From assembly GCA_021014945.1 (NCBI GenBank), contig MU266485.1, forward strand, positions 1-64,000: DNA of 64,000 bases. Reading direction: 5' to 3'. The stretch's first letter is position 1; each line of letters starts with the position of its first letter. The stretch comes from Leucogyrophana mollusca (Eukaryota > Basidiomycota > Agaricomycetes > Boletales). The notes beneath the pieces were generated by a model. The model searched no databases, was not told the DNA's origin, and worked only from the letters and a program-made list of their open reading frames with translations. Made by a program: the position numbers and the translations under genes. This document shows positions 22,978-35,198 of the stretch, in pieces.

Positions 22978-25022
22978 TTACCCGACTGCCGCCATTGCAC
23001 CGACCCCCGCAGTGAGACTGACAAGCGCTAGCGCCTGTTTTCCCAGACCACTGCGCCACAGTATGGGATCCATGACAAAGTCTCCAGCGAGCATTTCTAC
23101 ACACGCAGCATATATCAGCATTCCAGCCGATATCGCGGACATGAGTCCTTGTGTGAGACGCATGTGCACTGTAGGTTGTAAAGCTAAGCTAGTGGTCGAA
23201 GAAGAGCACTAGAGAAGACGATAACTCACAGCCGTCATCGCCGCGGCTGAAGATCAGCAGGCCGAGTAAGATCCCGACAGGTGTAGTGATCGCAAATAGG
23301 ACGGCCAGGACTGGCTTGAGAACGGCGAGGTATTTGAATTCCGTGTCTTGCGACGAGGGTAATGAGGCTATTCGAATGCCCAGAGAAAGACCCTCAAACA
23401 GCTGATGAAAAATTATAGCAACAAAGAGAGAAGCTTGGTTAAAGTAGAAAGCGAAATCAGTAAGGCAAACAAGAAAGGGGAACCTGGGTCGCTTACTGAA
23501 CTCTGGACCAGACGTAATGGACAGTGTCAGGCCAATCACCATTGAGTGGATCATGATGCCCAACTGAAGGACCTACATACCGTGTATTCAGCTCCAGATG
23601 AGTTGCACGGTGATGAGGATGCTTTACAAGAATACCGACGATCTGCCTCTTTTTTCCCAATCGCACTTCCCCGTTCTCGCTGCAGGCTTCCCTGCCAGCC
23701 CCGTCACCGCCAGGTTCTTCGTCGCCGCCGTCGATATCATGCGAGTGCCCGTGTCCAGTGAGAGCCTCCCTGTCGTGCACATGCCCTACCCCGGCAACTC
23801 TCCCCTGCCCAAACTCCTCCGGCCCATAAATCACAGGCAGCCGAGGGCCACGATCATGATGTGCCTCGTGCGCCCCACGAGATTCGTGGCGATGGTGCCC
23901 TTCGAAAAAATATGAGTCTGCAGTGGCGCTGTGGTGTTCATGTCCGAACGTGCCATACGGAAAAGATCGTGCACGACGAGGACTTTTGGATGAAGAATGA
24001 ACGAGAGCTGCCCGTTCGTTGGAGTAAGGCTCGCTGTTCGTGCCGTTGATGTGCTTGGGCGTGCGCGGTCGGGAAATATGGGGTGGAGTCGGTGGAGTCT
24101 CTACAGTGGGAGTAGATTTGGGGGAAGTAGGTGGGGAGCTGTAAGATTGAAGACGATCGACGTAGGACGTGGAGATATCTGCGATGACTTTAGTAGCATT
24201 ATCTGCTTCAACTAATACAGTATGACTGCATACATTCGATCAAGAATATGGATAGTAGCGAACCAAGTCTGGATGTTGCAAAGAATGAGAAACGAACGCC
24301 ATCATCAAACTATCACCTACGCTATGAGGCCCACATAGTCACCAACATTCCAGCGGGCAAGGACTAACGGATCCCGAAGTGATGCAAACGCGTCTTGCAA
24401 TAGGTGAACGAAGGCGGTGGATAGTATAACACCTGATCGTTGAGTAAGACATTAGCACCCTGTTTAAGCAGCAGCCTACGTGTCGGAGAAGCATGAATAA
24501 AGGGTGAGGGAGCATCGAAACCGTAAACACTCGTTGCTTTACGAAACGACCAACTCCTGTGGATGGTGCGGCCGACTGGGGCAGGGCGATGATTCCTCAC
24601 CTGTGCCAAAGTGTTTCCCAATGAAGAACACGATCCGGGGTATGCGCAGAAACGCGACGCGTTTGGACGCGGAGGGGAAAGAGGAGGCTATGTATTGAAT
24701 AAAGCTCGCATCCTTCAAAAACCCGTAGCGTAAAGAGCTCACCAAATAGCGATACGAGGAAGATAACAAGCATAGCGCTTAGACGAGGACGTAACCCCTG
24801 ATCTTCAATCACATCGAGGTATCCATCAACCGGCACCGGTTCCTGCCAAAGTCGATGTGCTTGTTTTTGTTGGAGAGAAGTCAGAACTGTGATCTCTCGG
24901 AAATTACCTGGGTTGTTCGTTTCCGACATGAACACTCCAGGGCGGCTCCGCACTGCCTCGACCACGGCAGGGTCAAGGTGCATTAAACCAGCCACGAAGC
25001 TGAAAGTTATAGGCGGCGTCAT
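22978..25022 (-). CDS. ZIP-family zinc/iron transporter (Zrt1/2-like)
   Basis: A plasma- or organelle-membrane metal importer. In order: RPRLSAMLVIFLVSLF, ASSFPSASKRVAFLRIP, RIVFFIGKHFGTG (helices I-II), VILSTAFVHLLQDAF (helix III), then a long loop rich in histidine (HEHHSATADSYFFEGHHRH, AHEAHHDRG, GHGHSHD). Next is helix IV with the binuclear-site block QLGIMIHSMVIGLTLSITSG, helix V FVAIIFHQLFEGLSLGIRIA, then LAVLFAITTPVGILLGLLIF and SAISAGMLIYAACVEMLAGD, ending VSLTAGVGAMAAVG. Both metal-binding helices (HSxxIG and HQxFEG) are intact, so the protein should be functional. The start at 25022 gives a 50-residue lead without a clear signal peptide; a different first exon is possible. The start faces the cyclodeaminase-family gene at 25222. 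Confidence 0.88.
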
Positions 25023-25221
25023 AGCCGAGGGATGGGTGGAATAAAGTGCACCGGCTGACGAGGATAGATAGGATACAGGAGAGTTTTGCTGTGGTTGACT
25101 ATAAAGAGGGTGGAGCGAGTGGGGACCTCACCAGTGATGCTCCATTTAGGCGCTCGTCCGTATCAAAGTTTCCCAGGCTGGCTCCGTTGCTCGCTCTTGA
25201 CCATAACCCTCGCAGTCGGCA
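25023..25221. promoter_or_regulatory. Divergent promoter region, ZIP transporter / cyclodeaminase family
   Basis: Only 199 bases separate the divergent start codons. No clear TATA box or zinc-response element is visible to me. If the genes share control it must act through this stretch. Confidence 0.4.
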
Positions 25222-26310
25222 ATGTCTTTACTCGTTCTCACTGCCTCTGCTGTTGATCAAATTGCGGAAGCGCTAACTTCAGAGGAGCTAGAAAGGCTTA
25301 TGGCAACCATTTTCCATCGTCTGTCGAGCGGGAAGGGCTTTACGTCTCCACACAGATCTTCCGTGACCATGGAACAACATACAACTCTTTTCATGCCCTC
25401 TAGAGTAGCAGACATCGGGACCGCCGTCAAGGTTGTGTCTGTTCCGGCTGCGTCTGACAGCCGTGGACTGCCTGCATCGACCCTGGTCTTAGACGAAGCT
25501 ACTGGAGGCGTCAAAGCCATTGTAAATGCGAGAAGTCTGACAGCTTTGAGGACAGCTGCTGGTGCGATGGTAGTTTCTTTTGCATATTTGCTCAAGCCTT
25601 ACCGCTCCATAGGTTCTGTTCTTGCTACCCGCCTGCTTACCACTAATGAACCAATAACACTACTCGCTTTTGGTGCCGGGAAACAGATTGAAGCTCACGT
25701 CAATATGCATCTACGTGGATTTCCTTCTATAAAGTCTTGCACTATAGTCAATCGTTCAATCAACGATCGACTCAAAAAACTCGTCGCTAGCCTGTGTGAA
25801 CGATACCCCAACATTGTCTTCAATTATACCTCAGCTAGTTCTTCGGACCATCTCGCGATGGGTGACACGACATTGCCAGACCTCGTCAAATGCGCCCAGA
25901 TCATCTGCACTGCTACATCTTCTACAAAACCTCTGTTCCGCTCGGAGTGGGTAACCCCAGGGACACATATCAACCTGGTCGGGAGCTTCAAACCTACCAT
26001 GATCGAAGTCGATGACGAGCTCATTAACCGCGCAGGCAAGATCGCCGTAGACTCCAGGGAGGCATGTGCAATTGAAGCAGGAGAGCTCATTCATGCAGGC
26101 CTACGCAAAGAGCAGATGGTCGAGCTCGGTGACCTGGTGTCGGAGGATCTCTCACCTCTCACCTCCATATGTGCAGAGGTCCGGGCCGCGGGCGACGTGA
26201 CTATATTCAAGTCAGTAGGCGTGGGTTTGCAAGATGTGGCAATCGCGGATCTTGTAGTATCTAGAGCGAATGACATGGGTATCGGTGTGCGAGTCGAAGA
26301 CTATGATTGA
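25222..26310 (+). CDS. Ornithine cyclodeaminase / mu-crystallin family protein
   Basis: NAD(P)-dependent family whose members include ornithine cyclodeaminase, ketimine reductase and imine reductases. The frame is open from 25222 to 26310, but a 51-base in-frame intron at 25562-25612 (GTGCGA donor, CCATAG acceptor) is likely. Removing it turns an inserted stretch into the family motif LRTAAGSVLATRLL and leaves 345 residues. Other blocks: VDEATGGVKAIVNARSLTA (substrate-binding region), LLAFGAGKQIEAHV (Rossmann GxGxxA-type loop), ICTATSSTKPLF, GTHINLVGSFKPTMIEVDD and FKSVGVGLQDVAIADLV at the end. It shares a short promoter with the ZIP gene. Which substrate it uses cannot be told. Confidence 0.88.
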   Translation: MSLLVLTASAVDQIAEALTSEELERLMATIFHRLSSGKGFTSPHRSSVTMEQHTTLFMPSRVADIGTAVKVVSVPAASDSRGLPASTLVLDEATGGVKAIVNARSLTALRTAAGAMVVSFAYLLKPYRSIGSVLATRLLTTNEPITLLAFGAGKQIEAHVNMHLRGFPSIKSCTIVNRSINDRLKKLVASLCERYPNIVFNYTSASSSDHLAMGDTTLPDLVKCAQIICTATSSTKPLFRSEWVTPGTHINLVGSFKPTMIEVDDELINRAGKIAVDSREACAIEAGELIHAGLRKEQMVELGDLVSEDLSPLTSICAEVRAAGDVTIFKSVGVGLQDVAIADLVVSRANDMGIGVRVEDYD

Positions 26311-26506
26311 TCTTGTTTCGGTGACCATATCGTTGTGTCTATCTATCCACGGAGCAGCTGTAGCTAACCTGTACTGAGCATGTAGTTCACGAACGCACTG
26401 GCACCTCTAATGATGTGCACTAATTGTTAAATCTTTTACAGCGCATGGGAAAGCTTTGATGCTATGCTGGTTAATGCAGCTGGTTCATGGAATGTGAATA
26501 ATACAA

Positions 26507-27825
26507 TTACAGCTTTCGTCGCTTCGGTCGCCCAGCTCGACCCATCAATGACTCATCCCCTTCGTTCTCGTCCAGCCGAGTGTCACCCTGCTTCCTCTTA
26601 TTCAGTGCTACTGCTCTAGTAGATCGACGCGGAGGTCTCGATGCCTTTGGTGTAGACGCCTCGGCTCTTCTCGCGACGTACTGGGAATGTTGTGTGTCGG
26701 AATGGTCCCCGGCGGATATCTCCGGGGTTCGACCGGCGGAACTGTCCTTCGGGTTGTGGGTGGCGGACGATAAATGGTCTGGGGCGCAGCCATTGGATGC
26801 TGGGTCTTTCACTGGAGATACCACAGGGAATGGGACAGTGGAAACCTTAGACGTCGTCGAAGTAGAGTGCGAGTTCTCCGTTGCTTCGTCTATATTTCTT
26901 GCGGGACTCAGACATGTGGCTTCCAACTCATCCCGTGCTCTGCCTTTGCCTTTCGCCAGTGTCCGCTGTGGTGTCTTTTTGCTCGCTGATATTGATAGAA
27001 TATCGATGGGTTCGAAGGATGGCGGCGCAAGTAGTACGTTGACCGAAGAAGCATCCGCAGCATAGTCTATGCGCACGTTCTCGCTGTTGGCGACATCCTC
27101 CTCAGCACCGGGGAGCTTTCCATGTGCGCATGTCACGCGCCCACTACCGTCCACGTCGACGGAGATGGCGGGAACCGCAGCCCCCGTATTCATGTCCCCC
27201 CAATTTGGATCGGGAGTAAACACGACCCGGTAGGGCATATGCCACTTGGAAAAGTCACTGTTTTCGTTATGGGTTACGGTGAGCTGGTAGGCGGAAAAGG
27301 GGTCCATTGGGATCTTGGGTTTCTTCCCTACGAGCTGGGGGACGAGCCCCTTGACGGTGATTGGGCCGCCGGAGCCGTCGCGAGCGAGGACTGTCGCCCG
27401 ATCAGGGTCGTCCGGCTCTAGGTGTGTCACAATTTCCGTAATTCTGAATGGCACTCTGCATGATGTCAACAAATCAGTGTTATGGCTGTGGCATAGGTGG
27501 AGGAGGGGCAGACGAACCGGAGCTTATCATGAAGCGCGCGAATCTGAGCCCTCGCATCCGAACGGCAGACCTCTACGCTCTCCGCGAGTTCGCGCAGCTT
27601 CGGGGTCTTTCGAATGAGTGGACAGAGGGTTTCAAGCTTATCCATAGTGCAGCCCACATCATTGAGCAGTTCGTGAAGAAGGGTGAACTGAGCTTCGACA
27701 ACCGGGGGAAGAAGGGAAGACGCGAGATCATTTGTGGTGCTGGAGGAAGGTGATAGGTTTTGCACACCATGCTTCGACGATGAAAGTTCGCCTTTCGCGA
27801 CCACAGTGAATGGTAAGGTCGTCAT
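26507..27825 (-). CDS. Unrecognised protein with basic nuclear-type tail
   Basis: I do not recognise this gene. Exons 27825-27518 and 27455-26507 add to 1257 bases, 418 residues. The N-terminal exon is helical (EAQFTLLHELLNDVGCTMDK, IRKTPKLRELAESVEVCRSD). The second exon starts VPFRITEIVTHLEPDDPDRA and continues with a compact-looking domain containing KWHMPYRVVFTPDPNW. The rest is disordered and ends in basic clusters SRPPRRSTRAVALNKRKQ and GRAGRPKRRKL, which look like nuclear localisation signals. A nuclear role is inferred from those signals only. The start at 27825 is the first ATG of the open frame. Confidence 0.7.
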
Positions 27826-28206
27826 TACGTAGTTTAGGGGAGCAGCTATGGCCAGGGTACAAGGTATGATAAACAGAGCTTTGGTGAGCAGAGAGGAAGA
27901 GAAGGGTGTTGAACAAATTCTGAGACATTTCGGTGCTTTGACCCTGCTGTCTATATGGGCGATCCAGATTCCACAACATATTGTTCTCCGAAAGCGACCA
28001 CAATATACTACCTCCGAATTAACACTATAACTTCCATATTCGGATGCAGATATGGAGGATTGTGTGGCGTCTTCAGAATTTGGGAGTCCAGTTTGTGGAG
28101 GGTTGCGGGTGTTGCGAGTGTTAACGTTGCGGGTATATCTCGATTAATGGGCATGGTGCGATATAAATCCCAACGCGCTTCGCCTCAAGTAAAATTCAAA
28201 GACCTA
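27826..28206. other. Intergenic between two minus-strand genes
   Basis: Holds the promoter of the 27825 gene and the 3' end of the Ypp1 transcript. A direct TGCGGGT-type repeat appears near 28105-28135 (GTTGCGGGTGTTGCGAGTGT). No gene is seen. Confidence 0.35.
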
Positions 28207-31200
28207 TCATAAGCACCAGCCAAGAGCAGATCCAATATCCCTGACACTTCTCTGCTCACTCAACGCCAACGCTGCTGTCAAATCCTCCCGCTCTCTATCC
28301 TTGCGGCCCTGTAAACCGTGAGCTTTGGCGAGGAAATACCAGGCTTCAGGTACATCCCATCCTACCCCGCGGGTTACGTACGAAAGCATTCCCGCGACGA
28401 GATCAACCTTGTCGAGATCGACGTGGGTGCTTGTTTCTGATTTTTGGCAAGAGGCGGCCTGAGAAAGGTAAACTCGACAGAGGTGAACCGAGGCAGATAC
28501 GTTGTCTGGAGAAACGAAGAGGGCCTTTTGGAAGGCCTCTATGGCTTGCCGGTCGTGGTTCAAGGCATTATAATAGAGTCCGAGCTGCACGAGCCTAAGA
28601 AACCGTGTAGAAGTCTTAAGGAAGAAACGCACCTGGACCCAGACAGACGGATTATCTTGGTCCTTGACTTCAGCTTCTTGAATGGCACCTTTAGCTTGCT
28701 CAATTTTACCTAATCTCCGGAAAGTGGCAGCGGACATCGCCCAGAGATCACTGAGCAGCCTGTCCTCTGTCGTGGCGCGCATTTTGGGTTTGGTCGCCTC
28801 TTGCACAGGAGGAAGTGTAGGCGGAGGGGGAGCGGGAGGAGAATCTATCGGAGCAGCATTATGGTTATGTCGTATTAGAGAGCGGAGTCGACGTCGCGAG
28901 TGTATCGAAGATGCTTGGTAGTTATGATTCTGGAGTACTGCATGGAAATCTTCGCCGGCCAGCGGTCGGCAAACATTATCGCAACAAAAGCGCTAAATGA
29001 CACACCTGGCGCTGACGTTGACCGACGCAAGCTCAGGCTACCGTTCCGAACCACCCCGTGGCCAATTTTCTTCGATATTGTGCTGATCTTCTCTTGTCCC
29101 TTGTGTACGCGGTTTTTGAGCATCTGCTGCACTTTCTTTCCGGCTGAGGAGTCGCGATCGATGGACGAGGACCGCTTCTCCGACAATGGGAATTGGCGGG
29201 ATGGGTCTGCCGGTGTAGCTGGGGTAACCGTGATAGGAGGCACCTGTTCTGGTATTTCCTGCGGAGGCGCAGTTATCGTGAGCCCTAGCGAGCCATGAGG
29301 CATGGTCGTATCAACAGTCCGTGTTTTTAGCTCCCCATTTGGCTCTGGTGAGGAATGGCGTTGCGTCACAGACGGTGTTTGAGTGTTTGCAGATCTGGTG
29401 CTGGTGTCCATTGACGATCTCACTAATTCACGTTCGCCCTCAAAATGCCATCCCAGAAGCCACGATAGCACTCACGCTGTTGTTCTAATACCGACCCCTT
29501 TCTCTCTGCAATCCAGCCAAAAACGTCGACCCATTTTGCTCCCGCTCCTTCAGCTCCTTCGGTATGCTCAGTAAGCACCATTTGGGTCATCCGCAACTGT
29601 AACGCGTATCCAAAAGCTTCTTGAGGGGAGGAGACTGGGTGGTCAGGAAGAGGTTTCAGGAGCGTGGCGGCAGGTGGCACGACAGACGCGTGTGAATCTA
29701 GGAGCATACCCCGCAGGCCGTTGGCAACAGGCAAATGCCCATGACCATTCTGCATCGCAGGGGGGCCAGCGTGTCCGTTAGCATACACCTTCTCTGCTTC
29801 GAAGTCTCTCGCGTGGACACCATTCGTTGGAGTAGGGGTATTCTTTTCGGTCTCCTTCTCATTTTCGCTAGCCTCCTCACCACCCGACACGCTGTCTCCA
29901 ATGTCCGCCCCAACTTCAAGGACTCCTTTTGCCTTCGCCCACTGCCCACTCGCGGTCAAGAGCAAGCCAAGGAGATGCCAATGCCGTATCTCGTTGGGCT
30001 CCCCTTCCACTGCAGAACGTGCAGATGATATCGCGTCTTCTATATTCTGCGATGGACCAGGAAGTGCTAGTGCAAGAGCCAAATGGTGGTGAGCGGATGG
30101 GGTTGGGTACGTGCCCACGGACGCGATAAATTGTGCAAGTGCTTGTGAAAGTCGAGCAGGGCGGGTATAAGGATCTTGTTCTGGACGAATGCACAGGATA
30201 AGCATGTTAAGGGACTAGTTGTACCTTGTATGGACAAACCTGCGAACGCCGTGGCGATATTCCAAATGCCTTCCGCAAGGGCCACACGCGCTACAAGCTG
30301 TTTGTCGTCAGGGTCAAGTCGCGTCTTTGCCTTTACTAGCAATTCTCCGGCTTCACATGCCTCCTCTACGCCCTCAGAGGTTGTTCGAGTGATCGCGAGA
30401 CGGCAGAGCATCCTCGACCCCTCAACCAGTGTCTCCACCCAATGTCGATCCGTGTCCACGTCGTCGTCCATGCCGGCTTCTTTGGCCTTGCTGACAACCT
30501 GGACGTACAGCCGCAGCGTGCGTTTTGCAAGTTCCCGATCGCCCGAGAGGTACAGGAGCCGGGACATGTGTCGGAAAATACGGTAAGAATTGAATGTTAG
30601 GCGTGTCGCCCACCACAAAATCTATTCTTCGATATTAATGACGGGATATACGAGCGAGAGCAATTCACTCACATCGAGAACCCAACGTGCACGGTCAGCC
30701 ATAGCGCCACTGCTCTCCCATACGGCTACACATAGATCCACAAAATCTTCCACCTTTGTATTGCGATCGCCAGCTTTCGGAAAGCGCGTACTAGTGTCCA
30801 ATATTGTGCGGTATTCGTTAATGACGGAACGTGCGGTGCTAAGCCACTGAGGGGGCTTTTCTGGCTGCGGTGAGGATGCAGAGGGGGCTGTTGAAGGCTC
30901 AGATCGGAAGCGCAAAATGAGGGCACGGAGATGCAAAACAGCAATGATGGATCGATGTGCAGTTCTGAACGTAGATGGCCAATGGGCACTGCACGCATGA
31001 TAATGCGTGAATAAGGTCCAAATGAGCCCCATGTCGTCATGCAGGGGCCGAGTACGCGAAACCAGGGTGATGGCTCGGAACATCAAGCTTTCCGCCCAAC
31101 GCCAGAGTTCGCGGTAGTTAGCAAATGATGATGGAGACAATGGTGGGGTTAATGTCTTGGGGATTTCAAACTCGAGAATATTTAGTAGTGGGATACCCGA

Positions 31201-32050
31201 TGCGTACACCTGAAGAGCTTTCTCCGGGTTGGACGGAAAGAGCTTCTCGTGGCACATCCCTGAGACCATCAGCACAATACATAACAGAGATCGCACTCGC
31301 TCACCTTGAAGACATATACTGCGAATAGATTCGGCCATGGCCCACGCTCTCCCATCCTTGATATCAGCGATGGAGGCTGAAGAGTCTACCGTTACGAAGC
31401 TACCTGTCCACGAGGTGGACGTCTCTGTGGTGGATCCCGGGAGCTGGAGAGCAGAGCCGTCTGAGCGCGTAGTTGAGGAAGAAGGGATGTGGCTTTGGGC
31501 ATCGAGAAGTTTGGGCACTTTCTCCAGATGACTGAGACAGTCGGATGGCTGGCCGAGTGCATATGCATAATAGGCTAGTGCCAAGTGAAGCGACTAGGAA
31601 TGCAGATGAAAAGGCATCTAGAGTCTTCACAACCAACCCACGCACGTCTAGATTTTTGGTCTCCAACTTCATCAAGCCCTCGTACCCTCCTCTCGCTTCT
31701 TCGATCCGTTCCTCGGGAAGGGTACAATCGCCGGTCAAGATCAAAGCATCGTCGAGCTCGTTCCCATACTGGTCTTCGTCTTTGACGTTAGCGCCAAGGA
31801 GTAGAGATAGCGCCTGGGTCTGCGAAGCGACCTCAGCGACTTCCGTGAATCCCTTGCAATGCTTGTTGAACTTCCGAAGGAGTTCCGACCAGGAAAGTAG
31901 TGTGCCATTGGGAGCTTTAGATGGGGAAGATGACCATTGGCCGGCGGTGAGAGCAGCCCTTAATTGCGCCCAGTAGTATTTGTCCTTTGCATGAGCCATA
32001 GGACTTCGTCGTCCTGAGGGTCGTTTGAGGTCGGTGGATGTCGACGCCAA
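28207..32050 (-). CDS. TTC7/Ypp1 homologue, TPR subunit of the PI4-kinase (Stt4/PI4KA) complex
   Basis: Ypp1/TTC7 bridges PI4-kinase to its membrane anchor Efr3 at the plasma membrane. The gene is spread over about eight exons. The N-terminal exon (32050-31590) begins MASTSTDLKRPSGRR with a second ATG at residue 18 just before AHAKDKYYWAQLRAAL. TPR-like helices follow: LALAYYAYALGQPSDCLSHL, CHEKLFPSNPEKALQVYASG, YLSGDRELAKRTLRLYVQVV. A disordered Ser/Pro-rich linker is encoded around 29440-28900. The C-terminal TPR block is the family's hallmark: LLSDLWAMSAATFRRLGKIE, AIEAFQKALFVSPDNVSAS, PEAWYFLAKAHGLQGRKDRE, ending VRDIGSALGWCL. Length is about 1,200 residues. I am confident of the family, less so of each exon edge. 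Confidence 0.9.
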
Positions 32051-32607
32051 ACAGGTTAACTTTAAAGTGCTTAGTAAGCCCCAGATCGGGTAGCCCGCCC
32101 ACCTTAGGGAGGTCGCAATATAGCCAACATAAAGACTCGTGCCCTGTCCCCGAAGGTAGGTCGGCTTGCCGTTTGTACCTTCAAACTCTTACAGAAGAGG
32201 GTCGCAGAAATTCGTCCGACATGGTCGACCTCCTGCTTCTGGGCGTCTTGCACGATCCTGCAAAGGCGAGGTCATAGTACTGTCCATCAACACTGGTCGC
32301 ATGGACCACTAATGAACAGGTCTGTACTAGCAGGATTTACTTAGTCCCCTTCTCCACACCAACTAAGGACATCACTATGCAACACTACTACTGCCTTGCG
32401 TAGCCACAGCTTGGCCACAGCGTAGCCTGTGCAGCACATTCTTAAACGCCTTCCTAATTTGGATCCTGTGACTCTGAGAGTGTTTGGCGCCACCGCGATC
32501 AAACGAGTCTAAGGTTAACCAGCAACAGCCTACAGTTTCCTACCTTTCTTTTCCTCCCCGACCTATTGTTACCACATTCATTATCCTCTTCGCTCGCCTC
32601 TCCACTA
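32051..32607. promoter_or_regulatory. Divergent promoter region, Ypp1 / conserved fungal protein
   Basis: 557 bases between divergent start codons. Near 32395-32435 is a short direct repeat of GCGTAGCC (32398 and 32420). No TATA box is evident; the start at 32608 follows a pyrimidine-rich leader. Confidence 0.4.
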
Positions 32608-34811
32608 ATGTTATCCAGTTCACCTTCTTCGACACCTCCTGCTTTGACGCCCGATTATACCGGCTCGGCGGATTGCTCATCTCATGCTGACGCTGCCGTG
32701 AAGAAAGCTCGCCGGCAAACAGCCTTTTATCCCAATGTCAATTCAACGAACAAGCCCGTCAAGCCATTCAGCCGTAGTGCAGCGAAGCGACAAAGCGTAA
32801 TGACCCTTGGGAGTATAGAACACCTACAGCACTACTTCACCAAGACTGGAATAGCTGCTAAAACCAAGTGCGTGCTCTGACATATCTTGTTGTTAAGAGT
32901 GACTGAGGCCTTTAAAGCCCATCGAAGAAACTGAACAATGGCCTTGTCCCTGCTATTGGTGGCATCGCGTCGATGAAGGCTAAAGCATCACTAGGGAGTC
33001 TTCTAGAGTTTGATCTGCCTCCGTCACCTATCGTTCCCGAGAGCCGTCCGGCAGCATACCCGCCATTTGTCAAAACATACGAGACTAACCCGGAAGCCTT
33101 CCTCCCCGGCGTCGTCGAGGACCTAAGCTCTGTCACACAAGCCTGGAGATTAGATGATCGTGACACAGCAGGTAGCCCTACACGAGATCCAAGCCTGCTC
33201 AGTCCAGACAATGGCGAGATCTCGAACTCAAACTTTGACGTTCTTGGCGTCCTCAAGACTACAACGCGGGCTATACGCTCAGTACGTAATTATGTCCTTG
33301 CACTGCCCGACGAGTCTGCAGGCTCGCTGCGAAGCCAATATCGCAACAAAGGCGTTGCGAGCTCCCCGGTACCTAAGCGAGTCGCGTCTTCACCGAAGTC
33401 GCAGCCTGATCCGCTCACTATGATCCGCAAATCCGCGTTGGAGGTTCTCGCTACACTCCGAGAGCTCGAGGAGAGATCACGCGTGCCGCTATCTGACGAC
33501 GCTTACGACGCGCAATCGGACCATGGATCTTCTCAAGGGCAGAGCCCGCGCTTTCGGGTCGCGTCCCCGATGGCACTCTCCGACGACGGTTCCGATCTAC
33601 GCGAAGCGGACGCAGACGTGTCGATCTCGTTCGTTCACGTGCAAGGCCGCTACGATTCGGTACCCGTCTGGGAGGATGAGAATGACGCCGAGTCGCATAA
33701 CTTGAGCGAGGAGGAGCGAGAAAAGCGGGAGCACTGGGACGATCGCCTCGTTCTTGGTGGTGGGTGGTTGTACAAGCAGGACGTCCGGTTAGAAGACCTA
33801 GAAAAAGAGCAGCACGTGGTCAGGAGGTACGTCGATGTCGTAGACGACGTGATTTTTGGCGGTATCAAAGATGGAAAGAGAGGATGGGAACGTGAGCGAG
33901 AACGTGCTGCGAAGAAAGACAAGGATAGCCGGGGCAAGGGGCGGAGAGTGAGCGCCGGCGATGCGGAAGGGCAATTTTTCCGCTTTCCTCCCTCCATGGA
34001 CAGGTCATCTCGGAGGGTTGTGTCGTCTGGAATGGTGGATGCGATGAGAGACATGACGATGGTGGAGGAGCCAGAAGAAATGGAAACGCTTTCGGAGGAA
34101 GAGAGTGTTGACGAAGATGATCTGCCTGGGTGGGCCAAACGGACTTCCTTCTCAGACGATCCTTTTGGTCAGTTCCTCTCCCTGTGCTTGTTGACAGCTT
34201 TCATGAAGACGCCCCTTGCATAGGTCGTGCCCACGCCCTCTTACAAGCTCTGCTTCCTGAATACCTACTCGCATCTCTCCCGGCCACCTCAGAGCGGGAA
34301 TCACTCTTGCGAAGTCTTTCATCCGGCCAGCTTCTCTGTGTGGCTTACAACACCGGTGTGCGCCGCTCCCGGAAGCCCTGGGGTTTCATCAGTTTAGATT
34401 CCATTCACGATATCATAGCCTTGGAACAAGCCGCCGACGCCGACGCTGAAGAGAAGGTCAAAACTGGATGGACATTCCGGCGGATCGACAACCTCCGTTT
34501 ATGGGCTGCGTGAGTTGTCACTGCTAGCTTTGTTTTGACTCTGCTTCTGACGGCTCGACAGTGCATTGAAATTGCGCTACCTACTACCCGTGGTTGTTCC
34601 CTCTGCGCCCAGTCGACCGGAACAGCTCAAGAATTCACAGAGCACGCCTACGTCTTCTCCCGTGAAAGTCCGCTTCCCTTCCAACGACCCTCCCATTGTC
34701 TTCGATCCGCGTCTCGTCGCGAGAAAAGACGAGGGGTGGGAGAAGATGCTGGAGGAAGCCCTCCTGCAATGGGTCAATGTCGTCGTGGAAGAGCGCAGAG
34801 GCGAACGCTGA
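32608..34811 (+). CDS. Conserved fungal protein with CH-like C-terminal module
   Basis: Function unknown to me. At least four exons: from ATG 32608 (MLSSSPSSTPPALTPDYTGS), then a long exon to a GTCAGT donor near 34168, then one ending near 34510, then one to the stop at 34811. Splice junctions restore the frame at DPFG|RAHALLQALLPEYLL and LWAA|ALKLRYLLP. The N-terminus is disordered; an acidic/basic helical stretch (EEEREKREHWDDRLVLGGGW, KEQHVVRRYVDVVDD) is in the middle. The C-terminal domain (LLRSLSSGQLLCVAYNTGVR, PWGFISLDSIHDI, GWTFRRIDNLRLW) has the spacing of a calponin-homology-like helical fold. That fold assignment is tentative. Confidence 0.75.
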
Positions 34812-35198
34812 GAGTGCGTTTCACGGCGCTGACATCATACTTCAAGGCCGGGATGATAACAAGACCATCTCCACCACCATTCTCTATCCTACACATAGTT
34901 TCCATTTACCTTCACGCTCTCTTTGCTTTCACATATTTAGTGTCCTTGGTCTGGATGATACCGTACATTCACATGAGAAATGGGGAAGGGATGAAAGGGA
35001 ATAATATCAGAGGAATATAGTAAACGGTGTCATTGTAGCTAGTCTATCGTTAGTAGCTCATACCTTCTCTCGTTCGTATACTGATTACTGTAGGGTCTCT
35101 TTGTATTTGCTTTGTGAACGATGCAGCATTATAAGTATATTCAACGCTGCTCGTGATAAAGATGCCCAAGACCCGGGATTATGTCCCGTAGAAACCAA
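34812..35198. other. Convergent intergenic region
   Basis: Lies between the 3' ends of the 32608 gene (plus) and the GH20 gene (minus). AT-rich stretches near 35000-35060 are consistent with 3' untranslated sequence. No gene is seen. Confidence 0.35.

Noticed and set aside
24597..25022. Extra intron in the first ZIP exon (GTAATT to TTGGCAG)
   Set aside because: Removing its 65 bases shifts the frame into a stop before the first helix, so the exon was left intact.
26580..27065. 161-codon plus-strand frame over the 26507-27825 gene
   Set aside because: Antisense to the exon of a consistent two-exon model; no recognisable feature.
33650..34138. Ser-rich antisense frame over the 32608 gene
   Set aside because: A shadow of acidic codons on the other strand; no motif and no independent splice support.
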